Below, one piece after another: positions 54,640-64,000 of a stretch of DNA of 64,000 nt; within the stretch, counting starts at the first letter, position 1, and the number at the start of each line of letters is the position of its first letter. A program made the translations under genes and the position numbers. Source of the stretch: Porodaedalea pini (Eukaryota > Basidiomycota > Agaricomycetes > Hymenochaetales > Hymenochaetaceae). The stretch spans positions 1 to 64,000 of the forward strand of contig NBAY01000092.1 in the NCBI GenBank assembly GCA_002794775.1. Reading direction: 5' to 3'. The notes below the pieces were generated by a model. The model had not been told where the DNA came from. It worked only from the letters and a program-made list of their open reading frames with translations, and made no database searches.

Positions 54640-56590
54640 TACACTCTGCGTGAGTCCGATCGATAGACACTCGGACGCGGATGGCAGCCACCGCGGCTGT
54701 AGGCCTGTCAGTGTCATGTCCGTGGACGTTCGTTACTCTGGCTGAGTTCCCCGATCAAAGGAAATAATACAGGGCCCTCGTTTTTATTTTTATTTTGAGT
54801 TTCGCGTCAATACATTGTGCGGACGGCAACTGAGTGTTCAATTCCGGGAATGAAGTCACGCGGCGGCAGAGATTTGCGTGCTTTCCATACTGGGCGCGAA
54901 GTCCGTGCCAGGTCCCCGTCCGGATCCCTTTGTTCTCGACTCTCCCTTTGGCATTGCCAAACCCATGTCTTTTGCCTCCGTATCGCGGCCTGGTCCTTGA
55001 TTTACATGCGTGCGTAGTAACATTTCAGACAATTATCCATGTATTCCAATGACAATTTTAATGCAAGCGCGTCGACGATGTTGGTCTCGTACGACGACTC
55101 CTTTGGAAGTCTATCGAACACGTTCTTTTTGTGAACTTGACCTCCTGTCAGTTGGGATATCAAATACAAACAAGCCTATGTTCATTTTGTACGTGAATAA
55201 GCCTCGTCGCCGCCTCATGTATACATGAGAATTTTAGCATTCTCTGACCAGAGTGCCGCTGGAGACTCGGACGACAAAAAGGTGCTCTAAGGCTTTCAAT
55301 GTACGTCGTGTTCTTATCAATGTGAAGTATTCGTTTTCTGACTTTATAGATAAAATATTTGAAGGAGTGTTGCAACATGTGCGAACAATGCCGTTGGTAC
55401 GGCGGTGTGAATCGCGTTCGGTGTCGATGTCATTGCAATTCATGCCAGAAATGTGAGTCGACACAGAATTGAGAATATAGATTTTTTCACGGTCCGTATA
55501 CATATAGGCTGTACGTGATACTATCGCCTGGTCACCGCTAAACTTCCGGCGGAGAAACCAGTCCATGGGCTTTCATCCTTCTTCCTCCCACCATCATACC
55601 ACCCCTCACGCTCGTCACCCACGACCTAGTGTGCGCCGTTAGTTTTGTCGAAGGAGGGTTTGGAAACATGATCGCACTTAGTTGGAAGGTGTCTCAAGCG
55701 AGGCAAGCGGGTTGTACCGAGATTTCTGTACGTCTGATAATCCACGCTATTCCTGCCTTCGCCCCTTTCTTCTTCTCATCACAACATCCACGACAGACAG
55801 CAGCTAAGGGCCATTCCCGACCAGCGCATTTGATGTTGTTCGCGTCGATACGTTACATTTCTACAAGAACATCCACTGCCGCAAGTCTTGCTCGCACTGC
55901 AAAGCACTTTGCTGCCCCCCCCCCCCCCAACCGTTCTCTTAACTACACCTCGTCCATCTCAAACGTTCCTTGCACAACTCTCGCTTGGTTTAAAGCTCTT
56001 TATTTTCTGCTCCGACTTCTATAAATTGGCGGTAGTATCATCTTTTCATTGCTCAGATACCGTGATAGATGTGTAGCACGTGAAAGTGCCGTGGCTATTC
56101 TACTCCTATATCTTCTCAGATTGTCTTCTTGCAAAGGACACTGCAATGCGGGATAGTTGCTGCAGGTTCAAATACATCGAGCACATCGTCTGGCGCCTCT
56201 TCACGTCCCCTTCATCTACCATCTCTAACCGTTTCAAACCTCCCTCAATCGATGCGAACAGCATCAGTTTCTCCTTCACCTTCAAGCACTGGCACATCCC
56301 CGGTATCATTCTCCCCGTCTTCCACTATGGCAATTTCACAGAAACAGCAATTTACGACGCCTAGATTGCACCGTACTTAGTGCCGTTGGTTCTCTAGCAC
56401 CGGTAACAAAGCTCCATCGCCGGCCCCGTCACCAAGACCCTCTGGTCGTGCCGTCTCCGTGCTTAGACTACACAGTCTCATCGCTTTCATTGGCTGCCGT
56501 ATCTACATGAATTGAAAGTCATGGAGGAGAAAAGTGTGCGTCGTCGAGTCGAGCAATGGCTTCGACTTCCTAACTGATTACACGAAGGTG
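54640..56590. repeat. Direct repeat, copy B, split by ~0.9 kb of extra sequence
   Basis: Similarity to copy A runs from about 54640 to 55460 and resumes at about 56360 through 56590. The 55460-56360 stretch is absent from copy A and is either an insertion here or a deletion there. It contains a run of about 15 C near 55915-55929. A plus-strand frame from ~55832 begins MLFASIRYISTRTST, with the look of a mitochondrial presequence, but no gene could be completed. Confidence 0.6.
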
Positions 56591-57228
56591 GTGTCACTGC
56601 AAATTCTTGCTCGGTCGGCGCCTTCCTCTCAGTTCCTCGTTGAGACAATTGGCTTTCTTTGTAGCTGGTGGTATGTAATACATAAATCATTATTGCTCGC
56701 TGTCTGACTTTCTGTACAGTGATGGTCTGTGGCCTATTGAAGTTTACTGTGAACAGAGCTAAATTCCTGGTCGTGCATCAGACCTAATATGATTGTTATT
56801 TAGGAGGACTACGTTCATTTTTGCGAGTAGGCCTCCCATCAGAAAAAGTTTGCGTTTGGTGTTTCTGTAGCGTCTACTGTTGAGGAGGGAAATGGTTCGC
56901 CTGGCGTTTTGCGAATCGTTTATACATGTATCTCTTACGAAAGCGGTTATCGCTCTCTTGATGCCGGGGCGGAATGATTCTAAGGGTGTTTCTACGTCTA
57001 GCGGTCTAACGTTGTTTTTTGCTCGTTCGAGGTATTCGATAGCCATGTATAGTGAGAAATAAACTTCTTAAATCACTTCATCTGGTTGCACCAAGTGAAA
57101 AGATTATGCACGTCTGATAGACTATCGTCTCTCGGATCGACCCACCAGTGTGCCGGCATCCTTTCATATAAGCAAGGAGAATTGACCCAAAGAGATCAAA
57201 CACTATGCTACGCAGTCTCACCGATACG
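56591..57228. other. Spacer before kinase cluster 3
   Basis: Overlapping frames on both strands at 56759-57062 have no recognised family. Nothing else is supported. Confidence 0.4.
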
Positions 57229-58573
57229 TCATTTCTCCTCCGTAATGAATCGATCCAGGCATGCCACGACTTTCTCTGTAGGATACCGTGACGTTGGGCG
57301 TAGCTTCCAACATCCTTGAAGGAACTTCCAGTGCTCATCCTTGAGCTCTACGTCGCGAGGTCGTGGGGGGTGGTGCCCTTTCTCAAGTTCGCGAAACACA
57401 TCAAGATTCGTGGGCCATGGATCACTTCCAGTCAGGACCTATTAAATCGAGCTCAGTAATGAGTCAAATCCAAATACAGTAGGAATGCTTACTTCTAGAA
57501 AAACGCAGCCGAATGACCATATATCGCCGGACGGCTTCGGGTTCGTATAGCTTTCCAGAAATGTCTTCGATTTCACATACTCTGGGGGCTCCCAGGCAAA
57601 GCTGCACGATTTTGAAGAGCTGTACACAACATTCACAGCCGGGTCCATCAACTTGGCAGAGCCAAAATCGTTTATGCAAGCGATAATCCTCGTTGGGATA
57701 ACTTTCAGAAGAACATTTGACTGGAGACCCTTAATAAGAAAAGCGTCGTTTTCTCCATTTTAACACAAAATACGAACCGCGGTCAAGTCTCTATGCACGA
57801 TAGGGGGCTGAAGGCTGTGTACTTGGATGGACATTAGTGATGTTGCTACTTCAGAAGAGGGACACTCTTACAATGCTCCAAACCGCATGCGATGTCTCGA
57901 AGCTACGAAAATCTTAGAACTGTTTCCAAAACAGACACTGTTCTCTCAGGTACTCACAAACTGTAGCTTTGTCTTGTCGTTTGCATCGGCACCCTCGTTT
58001 GTAATGTAGTATCTCAGGTCACCCATCGGAAAGAAGTGGAATACGAGTACCGGAAAGGTATCGTCTCCAAAGGAAGGCATGAAGCCCATAATCCCCGCTA
58101 TGTTTGGATGGCTGCTGGCACGCATCCAAATATCAGCCTCTCTTGTGAAGTACTTTCCGGAGAAATGGTTCGTCAGACATGGGTCGTCTAAATTCGATGG
58201 TATCCACATACCGCGAGTAATTTATCTTTGTACTTTTGCGTCTTCATTTCCTCCAGTCTTCCAACTGCGAAAGCTTTGTTGAGAGATTTGACGACAACGC
58301 TCTTAGAAAAGTAAGGCGCGTAAGCTCTCGTGGAAGCTGAAGCGTCTAACATGGTACACTCACGACTTTTCCAGCCTCTCGCGTTGCAAGTATACCCTCG
58401 GTTAGAGTTGATCGACCGGAATTATGAAAAACACGTTTTGAAGCTGTAAACTGAACGTCTCTGTATTCCGGAACCTTTGCGACGCGGAACTCTTTCGAAT
58501 TCAAGTGGATCAGTTGTCGCGATCATGATCAATTAAGAGAGTGCCACTGACTTTCAATAATTGATGTATTCAT
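57229..58573 (-). CDS. TKL2-type protein kinase (cluster 3)
   Basis: The start is the ATG at 58573 (MNTSIIE), joined in phase to KFRVAKVPEYRDVQF. The motifs are TEGILATREAGKV (loop region), VVVKSLNKA (Lys), YFTREADIWMRASSHPNIAGIMGF, HFFPMGDLRYYI (hinge), PIVHRDLTA (HRD) and then SNVLLKVIP after an intron, ACINDFGSAKL (DFG), FAWEPPEYV (PPE) and SGDIWSFGCVFLE. The C-terminal lobe runs from VLTGSDPWP to a TGA at 57229-57231. Catalytic residues are complete. Its sequence is nearest to the TKL2 genes of clusters 1 and 2. Here it lies downstream of TKL1 in the same direction. Confidence 0.8.
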
Positions 58574-59111
58574 AGCCACGGACATCGTTAGAAATGTTGT
58601 ACCTCGAAAACCTTCAAGAATTGTCAACGATAGCAGTCGATGAGGTGGGTTAAATGGGCTGTTGTAGATGAATGAAGCAGTGCTTAAAAGGCTTCACGGA
58701 CGATGGTTCGTGTCATGCTAGGACCCCAAGTCCTTGCCGATAGCAACAGACTGCAAAAGTATAGCCTCTCTGTTTATTGAGCACAAGGCAGAGATAAGTC
58801 ATCTTGTCGCGAGAACCAAGCCGGATGCGGTGAATACAAAGGGACAGGTCGCTGCTAAGCGCTAAGGCCTCTTGAGTTACGTACACCTGGTGCCAGCCAG
58901 CTCATCATAAGCTAAGTCAGACCGAACGCGCGTACCAACAAGCTCAACAATTTTTTTTTCCAGCATCTCGGTTCTCTATAGGATGGGACGTTGCATTTTT
59001 GTGCATTCAGAGACATTCCAGAGATTAAAATTGTCGGGGACACTACGTGCATTGCCATAGAGTGTAAAGACAAATGGTACAGACAAAACGGATAAACAAA
59101 GATAATCGGGA
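58574..59111. other. Spacer between TKL2 and TKL1 of cluster 3
   Basis: This holds the TKL2 promoter region and the 3' flank of TKL1. No gene is supported. Confidence 0.45.
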
Positions 59112-62017
59112 CTAAGAGACATGCGAGAGTCGGCTTGCTACGACAAGCTCTGCTAGAGTACTACGTACGACAGACGCATTAGGACGCCTATCTGGCCTGG
59201 CGTTCCACAGCCTGCGTAGCAAAAGCCAATGCTTTGTGTTAGTAACCTTGTCCGATGCAACGGGAAATACACCGTCTTCCTTGAGCTTCCTCAGTGGCTC
59301 CTGCACGTTATTGTAGAGGAGAGAGCCATATACAATCTATGACAATTGCATTGGGATAAAGCAATGTGAAGTAAAGAAAAACTCACTTCAGTGAAAACAC
59401 AACCGAAAGCATAAATGTCTGCCTCCTTTGAAACCATTATCGTACTGCTTGGTCGGTTGGTGTAGAACTCAGGTGCGCGATACGCTTCCGGGGCCCTTTG
59501 GCCGTCTGTTCTCATAGAAATGCGGTTGAAAGTGCTCTCCGTCGCATCAGCAAGGCCGAAGTCGGTTAAAACTGCGATATCACGATCAGGGACTTGCGAC
59601 TTTTTGATGAGAATATTTTCCTAGAGTATGGATTAGATAACAAAGGTCAACATCGTTGCAAGTATCACTGACTGGTCTGAGGTCCCCATGTGCGCATTTA
59701 TTGTCGTGGACTGTAAGGTTTTGAACTGTGTGTACGTGACGTAGGATTAACAACAACTTACGGTACTCAAGACCAGAGGCTACATCGCAAATCTGAAAGT
59801 GAAGAGTCGAGTCATAAATAAAGTCATACTCCATGCGGAGCTATACTCACGAGATTGAGCCTATCTTCGATCCCTAATGTCCTTGCGCTGCAATAGTCGA
59901 TAAGATTGTCCTCACAAACGTCCATGACCAGACCTGGGTACACGGAATCCTCAAATGTACAGAAACCGACTAGCTTGTTGATATTTTTATGGTCCGCCTT
60001 GTTCCAGAACTCAGCTTCACGTATTATACGCTTCAGACGAAAATAAGTGAGCTTCAAATTCTGGTGCAGTAAGCCAAGGAAAGCTCACATTCCAATGTCG
60101 CTTTTCGTCAAAATTCGTGTTACTGAGCTTGAAAATCTTCACAGCATACTATATATGCAATGTCATGAGTCACAGGTAATCGTTGCTAACGTGAAAACTG
60201 ACCTGTCCACTGCGATCATACGAGTTGTACCTTTTGACAAAAGCAGAAGATCCCGATCCAAGTACTCCGCAATGCTCTCGTTCGAGCTCAATTTTGTCCA
60301 ATTGAAATCGTTTCAGCTCTGTTAGAATTTGTTCATCATTCAAGCAAGCTATCTAACAACTGGAATAATCACCTTGGACTGAGAGAACAGATGTATCTCG
60401 CTCTCTTCGCCTCGCGATGATTTCGCACGCCTTCACGGAGATGTCATCGTCTACTCTTTTCAAAGATTCATCAAGTTCCAAAGAGTCCCGAATAAGACCA
60501 GATGCCATTAACGCGAGTCTCCCTTGTTCAGAAATCGAGCGAACAGCATCTGCATCTAAGACCGCAACAGAGCTCAATAAAGAAGCCGAGTGAAGAGCTC
60601 TCTAGACACTCGCCTTCAGTCAGATCACTGCCTTGCGCAAGTACATTCGAGTGCTGACCTGCCATAAGTTTTCCGCCCAAGTTCTGTGAAACAGAAGAGT
60701 AAGAGATAAATTTATCAATGCAAAGGTGATAACGAGAAACAGATGATCACATCAACAAAGTTCTTCAAGTCAATGACAATATGGCCAATTACGTCGAGTA
60801 CTTCAGATCGACGAGCTTTCAGAACTCTAGTACATTCGGAAAGAATGAAAAGTACTCTGTGTTGGTTAAGCAGGTAAAAAAATCATGAAATGATGCGGAA
60901 AAAACAATTGGACGTACGGAATAAAAAGCTCCATTGAGGGTCGTATTTTCTCGACTTTGTCTGGGTATCGATCAACGAGCCTTATGATGGCTATTGCGAT
61001 CCTCTGTCCCTCTGCAGTACAATCACTTATGATATCGAGGTCCGGTTCTGCCAAATTCTCCTGAGATGACGAGTATTGTAAGAAACGTAACACTCAGAAC
61101 CAGCCGTAGAAACACACTCACGTCATCAGCACAGTAATCCAACATGAAGACCATTTTTCTGGCCATCGCCCTCATATCATTCCAGATAACAGTTTCTGCG
61201 AGACGAAGTAGCTTTCAGAATGCTTCTACAGAACATGCTTAATAGAAATAAGACCTCGACTACGCTTGTCTAGATGATGGTCACGCCACCAGTCGAAGAG
61301 AGCATGATCTGCAAGGCCGAATTCTGCCAAGAGGGAAGCGATGGCTTTAGGAATCGCATCTTCCCCAGTAGTACGAATCGAATCAGTCGCCAGCTTTCTC
61401 GAGGCGTTGCATCCTTGATTGAGGTTGATTATCCAGCTTTCCGTGAAATAATAGGCAGTCGCCAGCTCGTCAATTGAGGCGAGACTCGGATGAAAAGCGA
61501 GCGGAGACAGAATTTTGTGCTCTATGCGTTGATGAGTCGTTTTCTGAGCAGTACAAACCTCAGTAAGAGTATAGTCCCAGATGTTCTGAAACTTACTATA
61601 AGGAGGGACATAACCTCTGCAATGTCCTTAGCAAGCTGCTTCGCCTGGAGCTTTATGCCACTCCTCCCTGCTAGACGTCTAAGCCTTGCAGTCGCGCTCG
61701 ACTTGCACGAGACCAAGTAACAATTATAATCTAATTCAACTCTGGACATATATGTAAATGCCTCATAAGTAGCTGCTCGGCAGGGGCAGACTGTGGGGCT
61801 CACTTTTGGAGACGGCTGACTAGCAGCTTGGTCTTCGGATCATTCGAATCAACCAGGAGTTTGTCGATTGCGATGCCTTCTGCTTTTTCGCGAAGGCTTA
61901 TCAGCTGTTCATATTGTTCGAATGCCAGATCCTCATTACTCTAAGAGAAGACATGAATATCAGTGAAAGCATCATCGTATAGCTTAACACACGTACAGTG
62001 CCGAGTTTCATAGGCAT
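59112..62017 (-). CDS. TKL1-type protein kinase with helical N-terminal region (cluster 3)
   Basis: Many short exons run from the ATG at 62017 (MPMKLGT) to the stop at 59112. The N-terminal region begins SNEDLAFEQYEQLISLREKAEG and includes FDWWRDHHLDK and VIWNDMRAMARKMVFMLDYC, matching the FxxWW and WxDxK/R blocks of the other TKL1 proteins. The kinase domain has GVLGSGSSAFVKRY (glycine-rich loop), YAVKIFKLS (Lys), REAEFWNKADHKNINKLVGFC, AHGDLRP|ENILI (HRD as HGD), VLTDFGLAD (DFG), EAYRAPEFY (APE) and EADIYAFGCVFTE. Catalytic residues are intact. A few N-terminal exon joins are uncertain. It is head-to-head with the RPGW kinase at 62275, across 257 bp. Confidence 0.77.
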
Positions 62018-62274
62018 TGTCCTTGGGACACTATGCTAGGGCGGAGGTGGAGAGGGACGCACTTTCTGCAGGTATAGGGAACAAAGGGAAGGCATTGAGT
62101 TTTATACAAACGCTGTATCAGATAGCAGAAGAAGCTAACGCCGACAGAACAAGGAGGTGCTTATTGTCCTTTGGACAGCGTGAGAGTGTGTACATCACGT
62201 GGAGAAAGTGATATTTGCTTGAAGTTTGGCGACGCGCACCGACTTCACTTTAGTCTTTACCGCCTTGCCTCTCC
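62018..62274. promoter_or_regulatory. Shared divergent promoter, cluster 3
   Basis: 257 bp separate the ATGs of TKL1 (-) and the RPGW kinase (+), the third example of the same divergent pair. Confidence 0.5.
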
Positions 62275-63683
62275 ATGACTGACGACCTGGTCCCCAAAGA
62301 AAATTCCATGCAAGCCACATATGGAGATCAAGATGATCTCATCGAGTCTGAAAAGTGGTGGAGAGATCATTACAACCTGCTGGAATCACACGGCTATCGT
62401 CTACGCCCTCGGTATCGTCCAGGCTGGACACCGCCATGGAAAGTCACGGGGAAAAGCCGAATGCTCTACGAGGACCGCATCTATAGCAAAGTATGGTGGC
62501 TTCTTCCTTTTGTGTATATTCGCTGTACATAACATCTTAGGTGGATTATGTTATGGACGCGACTCGGATTTCAGATGATACAGTCGTCTCCATCAAGCGC
62601 ATCAGCATGAGATCTCAAGAACTGTCCATTGCGCTATTCCTTTCCAACAACGAAGACTCGGATGAAGCCATGAATCACTGCGTCCCAGTTCTAGACCATT
62701 TCAGCGATGCAATTCTACCCCAGTTTTCGTTCCTCGTTATGCCTCTATTGCGTTGGTTTGATGACCCACCGTTTTTTTCTGTTGATGAGGTTCTTGAGTT
62801 TTTTCAACAGACGTTAGAGGTTAGAATTTCGTCTTTCACTGGCAATCTTTATACTCACATGCTCTAAAAGGGTCTCTCGTACATGCATAGTCGAGGCGTG
62901 GCTCATAGGCGAGTCTATGATCACTTTTTATTTACTCCACCTTTACATCTAACAAATCTACAGGGACTGCGCTGCGCTCAATATCATGCTAGATGCCTCC
63001 TCACTATATCCACAAGGCTTTCACCCCGTTGCTAAGACGCTGGACCCATCGGGAACAAAGAGCGCGCCCGTTCGGCGACGTCGCGATGTGAAGGGTGTCA
63101 AATACTACTTCATTGACTTCGGCATTTCTTCTCGCTTTGAGAAGGACGTGAAGGCAGAGGATAGATTGGTGACTGGAATCGATGGCCAAGATCGTGATGT
63201 CCCAGAACTCTCTGCTCACCTCTCATATGATCCATTTGCAGTCGACGTTTTCATACTTGGAAACGTGTATCGAAAAGTATTTCTCGATGTTCGTGAGCCC
63301 ATATATCCACCACCTGTCTCCAATGGCTGACCTTCCCATTATCACTAACAGGTCTACACCAACCTCGCATTTCTTTCAAGCCTTGTAGAGTCCATGACAG
63401 CCCCTATACCTGAGGATCGGCCATCTGCTGATAAAGCGCTTGCTCAATTTCGCGACCTTATTGCTGACCAACATGGTGTTCGACTTCGGTGGAGACTGAA
63501 GAAAAAAGACTCAGGAATAGTGTTGCGTGTTCTGCAGGATATCGGATCTATTGCGCGAGAGGGAGCTTACGTGTCGACGAAGATTATTAGTAAGATACTT
63601 TGTCGTCAATCGAGTATTCACACCTGACTCATTTTGTACTACTTTGTCTTCCAGAGCTCCCTTTAGGATTGCTGCGGAAGTAA
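62275..63683 (+). CDS. Divergent protein kinase, 'RPGW' type (cluster 3)
   Basis: The start is the ATG at 62275 (MTDDLVPKEN), and the product is roughly 390 residues in six exons. The N-terminal block RLRPRYRPGWTPPW is followed by VVSIKRIS (Lys), HCVPVLDHF, LVMPLLRWFDDPPFFSVDEV, GVAHR|DCAALNIML (intron between Arg and Asp), YYFIDFGISSRF, RDVPELS and DPFAVDVFILGNVY. A last intron after KII leads to KLPLGLLRK and TAA at 63681-63683. Like its paralogues it has no obvious glycine-rich loop, but the other catalytic residues are present. By analogy with the other clusters, a HeLo-like pseudokinase gene should follow beyond the window. Confidence 0.82.
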
Positions 63684-64000
63684 ACATGCATACTCTTTTA
63701 GGTACTCAGGATGGATGTTTTTGCTTTGTTTTCTTACACTTATGGTATCGATGGTCCTTTTTTTGCGTGGAAGCATGTAATCGTTTCTACGTGCCCAGTA
63801 AGAAGAAATGTATGCGCCAGTGGCGATAAGGCCCAGCTTTCTCGTACGCCTTCTCGTTGTCAAAAGATTCTTGACTGCAATCGCTACATATCTGTTGACG
63901 TGTTGACACCTTATTTCACGTCGCGTCAGGTACTGAGTTTCATGACTCTGAGGCCAAAGCTTGACTGATCTCGTTGGCTGGGCGCGTCGTCTCCCCTATT
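63684..64000. other. Window edge after RPGW kinase 3
   Basis: No coding exon is supported in these last 317 bp. In clusters 1 and 2 the pseudokinase gene begins 0.4-1.0 kb after the RPGW kinase, so its absence here is not informative. Confidence 0.4.

Noticed and set aside
52230..55460. Direct repeats read as the LTRs of a retrotransposon
   Set aside because: There is no gag, protease, reverse transcriptase or integrase between them, and the copies are diverged and unequal, with sequence inserted in one copy.
55832..56380. Possible gene with a mitochondrial-type N-terminus
   Set aside because: The start looks like a presequence, but a C15 run and unclear splice sites follow, and the rest is Ser/Pro-rich with no domain.

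Overview
The window comes from a filamentous basidiomycete, most likely an Agaricomycete. The genes are broken by many short introns of about 45-60 bp with GT...AG ends. The gene families are the ones that expand in mushroom-forming fungi: tyrosine-kinase-like (TKL) kinases, microsomal P450s, FAD monooxygenases and APH-type kinases. Degenerate repeats lie between them. No tRNA, rRNA or CRISPR array was recognised. The genus cannot be told from the sequence alone. All exon joins are read by eye from splice signals and family resemblance.

Layout. 0-3.9 kb: a GNAT acetyltransferase pseudogene, a small element with inverted repeats, and unrecognised sequence. 4.0-5.9 kb (-): an intact nine-exon FAD-dependent monooxygenase. 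6.4-6.9 kb: a possible hAT-like non-autonomous element. 9.4-11.8 and 14.3-16.8 kb (+): two tandem cytochrome P450 genes that share coding sequence and a promoter carrying a pair of palindromic motifs. 17.9-26.3 kb: kinase cluster 1. 27.4-32.2 kb: a decayed segment with a truncated copy of the neighbouring large gene, two aminoglycoside-phosphotransferase-like (APH) genes and a fragment of another fungal family. 32.6-37.4 kb (-): a large low-complexity gene with a conserved C-terminal part. 37.4-42.5 kb: nothing confidently recognised. 42.5-51.4 kb: kinase cluster 2. 51.4-57.2 kb: a direct duplication of about 0.9 kb whose second copy is split by an insertion. 57.2-63.7 kb: kinase cluster 3, cut by the window edge.

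The most interesting content is the three kinase clusters. Each is built from the same gene types. (i) A long TKL kinase (TKL1) has a new-looking helical N-terminal region and an HGDLR catalytic loop. (ii) A divergent kinase ('RPGW kinase') has an N-terminal R-F/Y-R-P-x-W motif and an intron inside its HRD motif, and is always head-to-head with TKL1 across a 155-260 bp shared promoter. (iii) A one-exon protein joins a HeLo/SesA-like N-terminal helical domain to a pseudokinase. It follows the RPGW kinase in the same direction in clusters 1 and 2, and is expected just beyond the window in cluster 3. (iv) A second, shorter TKL kinase (TKL2) has HRD and DFGS motifs. The helical-domain/pseudokinase pairing resembles MLKL-type cell-death effectors. 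A signalling, allorecognition or immune role for the module is an inference and is not shown by the sequence.
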